A stretch of DNA of 33,400 bases. It comes from Acidobacteriota bacterium (GTDB taxonomy: Bacteria > Acidobacteriota > Blastocatellia > Pyrinomonadales > Pyrinomonadaceae). The translations under genes were made by a program, and so were the position numbers. How positions within the stretch are numbered: position 1 is the first letter of the stretch; every line of letters begins with the position of its first letter. Under the pieces are notes generated by a model that saw only the letters and a program-made list of their open reading frames with translations, had not been told where the DNA came from and searched no databases. The stretch covers positions 1 through 33,400 of the forward strand of contig JAEZIT010000088.1 in the NCBI GenBank assembly GCA_023436495.1. Direction: 5' to 3'. Shown one piece after another: positions 7,509 to 14,472 of this stretch.

Positions 7509-8045
7509 CTATTTCGCGGGCCACTTCGCCGGATCGGGTTTCATTGCCTTTTCCTTGTCGGTGCAGGCACCGGGGTCGATCGTCGAAGCGCCGTTAGCGA
7601 TCTTCCAAATACCGCCCACGCGGACGAGGTTGAATTGATTGACGCCGCAGTGTGAAAGTTTGTCGCCTACGAAAAAGACATAGCGGCCGTAAACCATGGC
7701 GTAATCGCCTTCGACCTCGACCTGCGGCGCGTACATCTCCTCGCGCATCGCCGGCCTGGTCTTATCGGCGAAGAGCTTTGAGAAGGCTTCGCCTGTGATT
7801 ACGTCGACGCGCGAGTTACCATCACGCTGTTTGCGGATGGCGACAAGCTGGTTTTCGGCGGTGCCCGTTTCGAGAATGCCCGCCGGGTTTGCCGCCGCCA
7901 TTTCGGTAAATAGCCTGTTTACAACGGTGATCGCCGCTTTCTTGTCATCCGCCGCCTGACCGAGCACGATCGTGTGTTCGCCCCACGAAATTATGATTCC
8001 GACCGCGAGTGCGATGAGCAGCTTTGCTTTGGAATTACTGAACAT
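7509..8045 (-). CDS. Secreted NTF2-like (DUF4440/SnoaL-type) protein
   Basis: A 178-residue protein with an N-terminal signal or anchor helix (about residues 8-28). It is followed by an NTF2-like alpha+beta cone: an N-terminal helix (KAAITVVNRLFTEMAAANPAG), then strands ending in YAMVYGRYVFFVGDK and GGIWKIANGA. Such domains bind small ligands or act as accessory folds, and no catalytic residues can be assigned. Two cysteines (in SHCGVNQF and PGACTDK) could form a disulfide in the periplasm. GGAGG lies seven bases before ATG 8045. It is co-transcribed with the serine hydrolase, whose ATG begins one base after this stop. Confidence 0.75.
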   Translation of the reverse strand: MFSNSKAKLLIALAVGIIISWGEHTIVLGQAADDKKAAITVVNRLFTEMAAANPAGILETGTAENQLVAIRKQRDGNSRVDVITGEAFSKLFADKTRPAMREEMYAPQVEVEGDYAMVYGRYVFFVGDKLSHCGVNQFNLVRVGGIWKIANGASTIDPGACTDKEKAMKPDPAKWPAK

Positions 8046-8182
8046 TATGCCTCCAGAATAAAAATGACCATTTTTCGATTTTAGTCAGAAATTGAGAAAA
8101 GTAAATCCCCGCGTGTATGTGCCGATGGTATACGCATAATGCCGGGGAAAAGTTCTGAACAAATAACGGAGATTCCTGTTAC

Positions 8183-8202
8183 AATATGCGTGCGGTCATA
8201 TT
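8183..8202 (+). promoter_or_regulatory. Palindrome before the NO-reductase operon
   Basis: AATATG (8183-8188) and CATATT (8197-8202) form a perfect inverted repeat with eight bases between, 52-71 bases before the start of the first gene. A TTGACT lies at 8213-8218 but no good -10 is spaced from it. The site could serve a Crp/Fnr- or NsrR-type NO regulator, but it matches neither consensus well. Confidence 0.35.
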
Positions 8203-8253
8203 CTGAGTTTTTTTGACTAGATACCATTAATTCGAACGAGGTAATGGAGGTCT

Positions 8254-8514
8254 ATGCAATTGCTCGAATCGTTCGGCACCGGCGGCAGCCCGGAAGCCGA
8301 CAAAGGCCTGCCGGTTCATGATCCCTTCAGCGAAACCAGCGGGTACATTCCAAAATTCAAACCAACCAAAAACGCCGTGCTTTCGATGCACCGCGCGGCA
8401 GAGCCTATAAGTGTGCCGAGCCATGCGGGCGGCGAACTGCGCCAGCGAAAAGGCCTGTACGGCCTGTGGGATGGCGTGTCCACGTTACTCGTCAAAAGAT
8501 TCAGGGAAACCTAA
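8254..8514 (+). CDS. Small protein of unknown function, first gene of the NO-reductase operon
   Basis: An unrecognised 86-residue protein. It has a good ribosome site (GGAGG, five bases before ATG 8254), codon use like its neighbours, and lies only 27 bases before the NO reductase gene on the same strand, so co-transcription is very likely. There is no signal peptide, no membrane helix and no cysteine. The N-terminal half is rich in Gly, Pro, Ser and Lys and looks flexible. The C-terminus (KGLYGLWDGVSTLLVKRFRET) could form an amphipathic helix. Two histidines and three methionines are present but no metal motif. A role in assembling, regulating or tethering the reductase is only a guess from position. 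Confidence 0.75.
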   Translation: MQLLESFGTGGSPEADKGLPVHDPFSETSGYIPKFKPTKNAVLSMHRAAEPISVPSHAGGELRQRKGLYGLWDGVSTLLVKRFRET

Positions 8515-8541
8515 CAGCTAATAACATTCCTAAGGAGACAA

Positions 8542-10794
8542 ATGAAACGACTTTGGATAATTTTTATCGCGATCTTCATCTTCTCGTTTTCGGTCCTTTT
8601 ATGGGTGGGGGCCGAGATCTACCGCGAAATGCCGCCGCTTCCGAAACAGGTAGTGACGACGACCGGCGAGGTGATGATAGCCGAACATGAGATCGAGGAC
8701 GGGCAGAACGTCTGGCAGGCAATGGGCGGAATGCAGGTCGGGTCGATATGGGGCCACGGCAGCTATGTCGCACCGGATTGGACCGCGGATTACCTGCACC
8801 GCGAAGCGGAGCTCGTGCTCAAAACATGGTCGAATGACGAATATGGAAAGGACTATTCGGCTCTGACCTCTGAACAGCAGGCCAGCGTACGGCAGCGGAT
8901 GCAGGACATGATCCGCAGCAACACATATGATGCGGCGACCGGCGCCCTTACGCTCCACCCGATACGGGCGGAAGCCTATCGGCAGAATCTTGCGCATTAT
9001 TCCGAAATATTCACGAATGGAAACGACGATTACGCTATCCACGAAGGCGCGCAGTCCGACCCCGAGAAGCTGAAAAAGCTCGTTTCATTCTTTTTCTGGA
9101 CATCGTGGGCATCGGCCGCGAACCGTCCGGGACAGGAAATGTCCTATACGAGCAACTTTCCGTCCGAGCCGCTCGTCGGCAATTTTCCGACGAGCGGCAC
9201 GATCGTATGGACGGGCGTCAGCGTGATCATGCTGCTTGCGGGAATCGGCGGAATGATCTGGTTCTACGCCGCGATCCGCCGCGACATAGTGACGCAGGAG
9301 ATCCCGACGGAAGACCCGCTGGTCGGTGATACCGTCACCGCGTCGCAGCGGGCGACGATCAAATATTTCGTCGTCGTGACGCTGCTTTTCCTGCTGCAGA
9401 TCACGATGGGAATAATCACGGCGCATTACGGCGTCGAAGGCGACGGGCTATACGGAATACCGCTGGCGAAATGGCTGCCGTACGTCGTTACACGTACATG
9501 GCATACGCAGCTGGGGGTCTTCTGGATCGCGACGGCGTGGCTCGCGGCCGGATTGTATATCAGCCCGATGGTCTGCGGCTACGAGCCGAAATATCAGAAG
9601 CTCGGGGTCAATGTTCTGTTCATTGCATTGCTGATCGTCGTGCTCGGTTCGATGGTCGGACAATGGCTGAGCGTTATGCACATGCTGCCGGGCGACCTCT
9701 GGTTCTGGTTCGGACATCAGGGCTGGGAATACGTTGACCTGGGCCGTGTGTGGCAAGCGGCGTTGTTCGTCGGGCTGCTGCTGTGGCTGTTCCTGATAGC
9801 TCGGTCGGCGATACCGGCATTAAAGATACGCGACAACCGGTGGTCATTGATACTGCTTTACCTGATATCGACAACGGGCATCGCGCTGTTCTATGCGCCT
9901 GGCCTGTTCTGGGGAATGCGTTCGCATATCTCGGTCGTCGAATATTGGCGTTGGTGGGTCGTGCACCTATGGGTCGAAGGCTTTTTCGAAGTTTTCGCCA
10001 CGGTCGTGATCGCGTTCCTGTTCGCTCGTCTACGGGTTATCCATCCGCGAAGCGCGGCGCAGGCATCACTGCTGTCCGGTGCGATCTATCTTAGCGGCGG
10101 CATCATCGGCACGCTGCATCATCTTTATTTTGCGGGTACGCCGACGGTCGCGATCGCGTTCGGAGCTGTGTTCTCAGCACTGGAAATCGTTCCATTGATC
10201 CTGGTCGGGTATGAGGCAGTTGAGAATTGGCGGCATGCGCAATCGTCGAGCTGGCTGATGAAATACCGCTGGATAATCTTTTTCTTTATCGCGGTGGCGT
10301 TCTGGAACCTTGTCGGCGCGGGTATTTTCGGATTTATGATCAATCCTCCGATCGCGCTGTATTACATGCAAGGCCTGAACACAACGGCCGTTCATGCTCA
10401 CGGAGCGCTTTACGGCGTGTACGGAACGCTCGGCATTGCGCTTATGCTGTTCTGCCTGCGTGCTATCAAACCGCTGGTCAAATGGAACAACAAGCTGATC
10501 GCGTTCGCATTCTGGTCGATCAACATCGGGATGTTCCTCGAAATCGTGCTGAGCCTGCTTCCGATCGGATTACTGCAGACGTATCAATCGGTCTCGATGG
10601 GCTACTGGTCGGCACGCAGCCCTGAATTCATGCAGACGGACCTGATGGATTTTCTGCGATGGATGCGAATGGTAGGCGACACGATATTCGGTATCGGAGC
10701 GGTGGCGTTCGTTTGGTTTGCGATCGACCTGATATTCTTCAGAACGGACAGCGAGGGCGAGAGTATCGCCGATAAGGCGGGCGATCTGCCGTAA
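8542..10794 (+). CDS. norZ: Quinol-dependent nitric oxide reductase (qNOR)
   Basis: Single-subunit membrane enzyme that reduces two NO to N2O using quinol, of 750 residues as usual for qNOR. An N-terminal helix (5-25) leads into the haem-free cytochrome-c-like domain (about 35-215). Twelve or so helices of the haem-copper oxidase fold follow. All metal ligands seen in the family are present: His321 and His620 for haem b, His618 for haem b3, and His475, Glu479, His526 and His527 for the non-haem iron FeB; Glu483 is also conserved. ATG 8542 follows AAGGAG. There is no norC; the fused N-terminal domain replaces it. The enzyme may serve detoxification rather than respiration, as no nitrite reductase is in view and a truncated haemoglobin follows. 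NorB/NorZ naming varies. Confidence 0.96.
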   Translation: MKRLWIIFIAIFIFSFSVLLWVGAEIYREMPPLPKQVVTTTGEVMIAEHEIEDGQNVWQAMGGMQVGSIWGHGSYVAPDWTADYLHREAELVLKTWSNDEYGKDYSALTSEQQASVRQRMQDMIRSNTYDAATGALTLHPIRAEAYRQNLAHYSEIFTNGNDDYAIHEGAQSDPEKLKKLVSFFFWTSWASAANRPGQEMSYTSNFPSEPLVGNFPTSGTIVWTGVSVIMLLAGIGGMIWFYAAIRRDIVTQEIPTEDPLVGDTVTASQRATIKYFVVVTLLFLLQITMGIITAHYGVEGDGLYGIPLAKWLPYVVTRTWHTQLGVFWIATAWLAAGLYISPMVCGYEPKYQKLGVNVLFIALLIVVLGSMVGQWLSVMHMLPGDLWFWFGHQGWEYVDLGRVWQAALFVGLLLWLFLIARSAIPALKIRDNRWSLILLYLISTTGIALFYAPGLFWGMRSHISVVEYWRWWVVHLWVEGFFEVFATVVIAFLFARLRVIHPRSAAQASLLSGAIYLSGGIIGTLHHLYFAGTPTVAIAFGAVFSALEIVPLILVGYEAVENWRHAQSSSWLMKYRWIIFFFIAVAFWNLVGAGIFGFMINPPIALYYMQGLNTTAVHAHGALYGVYGTLGIALMLFCLRAIKPLVKWNNKLIAFAFWSINIGMFLEIVLSLLPIGLLQTYQSVSMGYWSARSPEFMQTDLMDFLRWMRMVGDTIFGIGAVAFVWFAIDLIFFRTDSEGESIADKAGDLP

Positions 10795-10803
10795 AACAGG
10801 AAT

Positions 10804-10836
10804 GCCGGGCGCGGCTGTCCAACAGCCGTGCCCGGC
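10804..10836 (+). other. Strong intergenic hairpin between qNOR and haemoglobin genes
   Basis: Fifteen base pairs (one G-U) join 10804-10818 with 10822-10836 around a three-base loop. No T-run follows, so it is not a standard intrinsic terminator. A second possible stem, GGCGG (10834-10838) with CCGCC (10856-10860), shares three bases with the first, so the two may exclude each other. It could stabilise the norZ mRNA end or limit read-through to the haemoglobin gene. Confidence 0.55.
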
Positions 10837-10904
10837 GGTCACCTTGCGGACAAAGCCGCCGTGGGTTTACGGCATCGAAACCGCAAGCGGGTTTTTGAGA
10901 AATA

Positions 10905-11306
10905 ATGAGGGACATAGAAACACGAAAGGACATCGACGATCTGATGATCGTCTTTTACAACCGGGCGTTCGAAGACGATATGCTCGGGTATATTTTCAAG
11001 GACGTGGCAAAGCTCGATCTCGACCATCACCTTCCGATCATCGGCGATTTTTGGGAGAGTTTGCTCCTGTCGAACCCCGTATATCAGCGGCACCGCAGGA
11101 ATCCTTTGCAGGTGCACGCGGTGCTCGACGCTAAATCACCGCTGGAGCCAAAGCACTTCTACAGATGGCTCGACATTTTCCATCGCGCGGTCGATGAGAT
11201 GTTCGCCGGCGAGCGCGCGACATTCGCGAAGCTCCGCGCGGAGGCGATCGCGAACAGGTTCATGAATTTTCTGGGGCAAGTGCCGGATTTTCGGGCTATT
11301 GCGTAA
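10905..11306 (+). CDS. Group III truncated haemoglobin
   Basis: A 133-residue two-over-two globin of the TrHb3 group, whose studied member is Ctb of Campylobacter, linked to NO and oxygen handling. Aligned by eye with Ctb, it keeps the proximal F8 histidine (His71), the B10 tyrosine (Tyr18 in FYNR), the G8 tryptophan (Trp88 in FYRWLDIF), a histidine pair at the E7 region (His41/His42) and the following GDFW. It lies 110 bases downstream of the NO reductase on the same strand, after a large hairpin. The ATG at 10905 has only a weak ribosome site. Probable task: NO dioxygenation or scavenging in the cytoplasm. Its end overlaps the convergent Crp/Fnr gene by 11 bases. Confidence 0.93.
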   Translation: MRDIETRKDIDDLMIVFYNRAFEDDMLGYIFKDVAKLDLDHHLPIIGDFWESLLLSNPVYQRHRRNPLQVHAVLDAKSPLEPKHFYRWLDIFHRAVDEMFAGERATFAKLRAEAIANRFMNFLGQVPDFRAIA

Positions 11307-11949
11307 GGAACCGGCGCAATACGTCGGTCGATTCGACAATGATCTTCCCGCGTACGATCTTGATAAGCTCTCTGTCTTCGAGCCGTTTGGCGGCGCGGAT
11401 GGTCGTTTCGGTCGTCAGGCCCGCCATTTCGGCGATATCCTGGCGGCGGAGGCGGATCACAACGGGCGCGCCGTCCGTTTCCCTTCTATTTTCGGCTAGG
11501 CGCAGCAGGACATTGCCTACGCGTTGATCGGGTGATGCGAGCGAGAGATTATTTATTGTCGAGGTCTTTTCACGAAGCATCTCGCACATCCACCCGATGA
11601 CGGCAAACGAAAATTTCGTTGATTCGCGAAGAAGCCGGAAGAATTCGCTGCGCTCGATCATCAACAGACGCGAATCTTCCATCGCGATCGCCGACGACGG
11701 ATACGGTTCACCGTCGAAAACAGGCGGAACCGCGAACATCTCGCCCTCACCGAAAATGCTGACGATAACCTCTTTACCCACTGAAGGATAACGGACCATC
11801 TTCACACGGCCGCTGACGATAACGGGCAGAAAGTCGGCATCGCGGCCTTCGTCAAGGACGATCTCATTGGCGGCAAATTCGCGGACGCGGCCGGCACGCA
11901 TCAGAACGTCAGTGAATTCGGGATCATCATCGAGAAGCGTACGTTTCAT
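11296..11949 (-). CDS. Crp/Fnr-family transcription regulator
   Basis: A 217-residue regulator with a cyclic-nucleotide-type sensor barrel (about 20-115), a long dimer helix (about 115-138) and a winged helix-turn-helix (about 140-215, with RRQDIAEMAGLTTETTIR as the HTH). It lacks the N-terminal cysteine cluster of Fnr; its only cysteine is Cys122, so it holds no iron-sulfur cluster of that kind. The cAMP-binding arginine-serine pair of Crp is not seen either, so the signal may be haem-bound NO (DNR type), but that is inferred from the neighbours. ATG 11949 is chosen because the longer frame to 12078 runs through the divergent promoter and adds residues unlike the family. The end overlaps the haemoglobin gene. 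Confidence 0.9.
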   Translation of the reverse strand: MKRTLLDDDPEFTDVLMRAGRVREFAANEIVLDEGRDADFLPVIVSGRVKMVRYPSVGKEVIVSIFGEGEMFAVPPVFDGEPYPSSAIAMEDSRLLMIERSEFFRLLRESTKFSFAVIGWMCEMLREKTSTINNLSLASPDQRVGNVLLRLAENRRETDGAPVVIRLRRQDIAEMAGLTTETTIRAAKRLEDRELIKIVRGKIIVESTDVLRRFLTQ

Positions 11950-12008
11950 TCGATTCAATTGTGACACCGACGGAGCGAAAGGCAAACCGCAAACGGCGGA
12001 AGACGCGC

Positions 12009-12014
12009 TATAAT
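12009..12014 (+). promoter_or_regulatory. -10 element of the small DksA-like gene
   Basis: A perfect TATAAT whose last bases overlap an apparent ATG at 12013. Transcription from it would start near 12020, so translation must begin at the later ATG at 12046. No good -35 is visible 16-18 bases upstream. Confidence 0.4.
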
Positions 12015-12045
12015 GTTGCCATATCCGGCATCGGAAATTAATTAT

Positions 12046-12276
12046 ATGGCAGACCCGAAACAACCCAGCGCAGAACAATTACACCGCCGCAGAAAAGAGA
12101 TCCTCGAACAAATGGACCGTCTCAGGGACGACGTACCGGGCGCGCTCGACCGCGATCCGGAAGAACAGGCGATCGAGGTCGAGCATGGAGATGTGTTCAT
12201 TGCGGCGCAGGAGAACCTGCGGACCGAACTGATCCAGGTCGAAGAAAGGCTGACGAACATGGGCGAGACGTTCTAG
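12046..12276 (+). CDS. Small coiled-coil protein resembling the DksA/TraR N-terminus
   Basis: A 76-residue acidic protein predicted to be almost all helix: a first helix (LHRRRKEILEQMDRLRDD), a DRDPEEQAIEVEHGDV turn, and a second helix with heptad leucines (LRTELIQVEERL). This matches the helical hairpin of DksA/TraR-type RNA polymerase-binding proteins, including the DP.D/E acidic tip and the following E.E...V. The C4 zinc finger that normally follows is absent; the frame stops after NMGETF and no other frame continues it. Start ATG 12046 is preferred over 12013, which lies inside a TATAAT box; there is no clear ribosome site. It precedes the HerA gene by 100 bases on the same strand. The family assignment is moderate. 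Confidence 0.6.
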   Translation: MADPKQPSAEQLHRRRKEILEQMDRLRDDVPGALDRDPEEQAIEVEHGDVFIAAQENLRTELIQVEERLTNMGETF

Positions 12277-12376
12277 TATTCCAGGTCGGCGTCAGGCCGA
12301 AGCCTACATTCTCGACGTGTGCATCTATGAAGATGCCCGTATCCGGGCCGACAAGATGCTGCGTACAACGCTGAAT

Positions 12377-14092
12377 ATGACGACGAAAACCGACATTCTC
12401 ACCGGCACGGTTAAAGGCCCGGGCGTGCTCCCGCACGAATTCCTTTTTATCACCAAAGACAATAAAAAGACCCGCATCGGCGAATTCGTCTATTACACCG
12501 CGTCGGTCGGCGACGAACCGCGGCAAATAATCGGGACGATAAATTCGCGAAAGCTCGTGCGCAATCTGCCGGACGCGTTTTTGGCGGACCCTTCGACGCC
12601 GCCTTCGGCGGTTTCGGCTCTGATCGGGCTCGACGGCGACGGCTGTGAGATTTATGAGATAACGGTCGAAACCATTGGTTATTTCAGCCGAAAACTGAAC
12701 GATTTCGTAAACCCGCGCATACCGCCGACGCCAGGCGACCCGATATTTCTTGCATCATCGGAAACACTTTCCGGGATGCTAAGCCCGAAACGCGCGGCCG
12801 ATACGGGTTCAGCTCATGTCGGCAGCTTGCTAACGCGCGAGCAGGGCGAGGTGCCGGTCGTCCTGTCGGTCAAGGACGTGGTCTCAACGCACCTCGCGAT
12901 ACTTGCATCGACGGGTTCGGGTAAATCATATACTGCGGGCGTTCTGGTAGAAGAGCTGATGCAGCCGTTCAACCGGGCGGCCGTGCTGATCGTCGATCCG
13001 CACAGCGAATACCATACGATGACGGCGATTCAGGGGGATGCGAGTTTTCGCGGCGAAGACGGATATCAGCCTGAGGTCAAGATCTTTACGCCCGACAAGA
13101 TAAAGGTGCGGTTTTCGACGCTAACGGAAGCGGACGTCAAATACCTTTTGCCTGAAGGCACGTCCGACAAGATGCTGCACTTTCTGTCGCTTGCATTCCG
13201 GTCGCTGAACGAACGCCTCCGGGTCGAGGGGAAACGCGATTATCTCTACAGCTATCACGACCTTCGCGATGAGGTTGTGAACCAGAAATTTGGCAAGGAC
13301 GGCAAATCCGGCAGCGAAGCGGTGGGCGACGGCGGTAACGTTTCGTCTATCGAAGGTTTGCTGTGGCGTCTGGATTCGAGGTTCGACCGGCAGGACGGGA
13401 TATTTTCAGCGAGCGAGCATATTCCGCTGCAGGACATGTTCCGTCCGGGACGATGCACGATCCTGCAGCTTTCGGACATCGAACAGCACGAACAGCAGGT
13501 AATCGTCGGGACTCTGCTACGGCGCGTGAACAAGGCGAGGATGATAACGGTCCGCGGCGAAGCTGCGACGGGCGAGAATTTCCTGGATTATCCTGTATTT
13601 ACGCTTTTGGAAGAAGCTCATCGATTTGCGCCCGCGGGCGCGAGCGTGGTTTCGACGAACGTGCTGAAACAGATCCTGTCGGAAGGCAGAAAATTCGGCG
13701 TCGGTATCGGGCTGATCACTCAGCGGCCTGGAAAACTCGACCAGGACGTGCTATCGCAATGCATGACGCAGATAATAATGCGCATCGTTAACCCGATCGA
13801 CCAGCAGACTGTAGCCCAATCGGTCGAAGGCGCGGGCCGCGCGATGCTAGCGGAATTGCCGGCGCTGACAAAAGGACAGGCAGTCATAAGCGGCGTAGGC
13901 GTAAACACGCCCGTAATGTGCCGCATTCGCCCGCGCATAACGAAACACGGCGGCGAAACGTTTGATGCTCCGGGCGAATGGATGAAATGGCACTCCGCGG
14001 GCGAGACGGAGAGACGAGAGCAGGACGACGCACCGTACCTGAAACCAAGCTCCGAAAAAGAACCGGAAACGCTCGGCGGCGTACGGTTTTGA
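12377..14092 (+). CDS. HerA-family hexameric DNA-translocating ATPase
   Basis: A 571-residue FtsK/HerA-superfamily ATPase that threads double-stranded DNA through a hexameric ring. An N-terminal HAS-barrel-like domain (about 5-110) precedes the motor. Walker A is STGSGKS at 178-184, a first acidic strand VLIVDPHSEY at 203-212, and Walker B is TLLEEAHRF at 410-418, followed by the ITQRP sensor at 448-452 and a C-terminal region with the basic PRITKHG. In archaea and some bacteria HerA works with the nuclease NurA in end resection, or with SIR2/nuclease partners in phage defence. No nuclease gene adjoins it here. Start is uncertain: ATG 12377 gives a clean barrel, while ATG 12356 and GTG 12317 are in frame; none has a ribosome site. 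Confidence 0.88.
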   Translation: MTTKTDILTGTVKGPGVLPHEFLFITKDNKKTRIGEFVYYTASVGDEPRQIIGTINSRKLVRNLPDAFLADPSTPPSAVSALIGLDGDGCEIYEITVETIGYFSRKLNDFVNPRIPPTPGDPIFLASSETLSGMLSPKRAADTGSAHVGSLLTREQGEVPVVLSVKDVVSTHLAILASTGSGKSYTAGVLVEELMQPFNRAAVLIVDPHSEYHTMTAIQGDASFRGEDGYQPEVKIFTPDKIKVRFSTLTEADVKYLLPEGTSDKMLHFLSLAFRSLNERLRVEGKRDYLYSYHDLRDEVVNQKFGKDGKSGSEAVGDGGNVSSIEGLLWRLDSRFDRQDGIFSASEHIPLQDMFRPGRCTILQLSDIEQHEQQVIVGTLLRRVNKARMITVRGEAATGENFLDYPVFTLLEEAHRFAPAGASVVSTNVLKQILSEGRKFGVGIGLITQRPGKLDQDVLSQCMTQIIMRIVNPIDQQTVAQSVEGAGRAMLAELPALTKGQAVISGVGVNTPVMCRIRPRITKHGGETFDAPGEWMKWHSAGETERREQDDAPYLKPSSEKEPETLGGVRF

Positions 14093-14472
14093 GTAGTCTG
14101 TTGAGTGTGTCTTCTGGGCGTTATTCGCGTCTTCACATTAAACACCGTACATTAGCCGCGAATACTCAACTCTAGAAAAGAAGCCCACGCGCTTTGCGGC
14201 TGTGCTGGAGCCGCATTGTTATGGGAAGCCAAGAGGTTTATCCACGAAAGAAGAAAATAGAAAGAAGATAGAAAACCGGAAACAGGAAATGCATCGATCT
14301 TGACTCTTCCCACGCTGGTCGCGCAGACGTGAAAATTGTTGACTTCGCCCCGCTAGACGCTCATAATTCGATTGTCCACAAAGGTTTGCATACTTCGTCT
14401 TTGGTGTTGTTAGCCTGTTCCGGCTGAGACAGTTCCCGAGGTCATTTCAGCGCGGAATGAACATGGAGGAAC
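14093..14472. other. Intergenic region between herA-like and PQQ genes
   Basis: 380 bases with no credible gene. It holds a small hairpin (GCGGCT 14196-14201 with AGCCGC 14209-14214) without a T-run, an A-rich purine stretch near 14245-14275 with two AGAAAATAG/AGAAGATAG copies, and the promoter at 14339-14367. The roughly 100-base leader that follows contains a weak AGCC/GGCT hairpin near 14411. No known riboswitch or small RNA is recognised. Confidence 0.5.
14339..14367 (+). promoter_or_regulatory. Sigma-70-type promoter of the PQQ dehydrogenase-like gene
   Basis: TTGACT (14339-14344), 17 bases, CATAAT (14362-14367): five of six matches in each hexamer with ideal spacing. It implies a leader of about 100 bases before ATG 14473. 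Confidence 0.7.

Noticed and set aside
8107..8147. Imperfect inverted repeat CCCCG...CGGGG with partial inner pairing, in the gap before the NO operon
   Set aside because: Arms are short and mismatched, there is no T-run, and it is not next to a gene end.
8227..8424. Minus-strand 65-residue frame opposite the small NO-operon gene
   Set aside because: The plus-strand gene has the ribosome site and operon spacing.
12013..12045. ATG at 12013 as start of the small DksA-like protein
   Set aside because: The codon lies inside a perfect TATAAT, so the transcript made from it begins downstream.
11950..12078. N-terminal extension of the Crp/Fnr protein to 12078
   Set aside because: Adds 43 residues unlike the family and overlaps the divergent small gene and its promoter.
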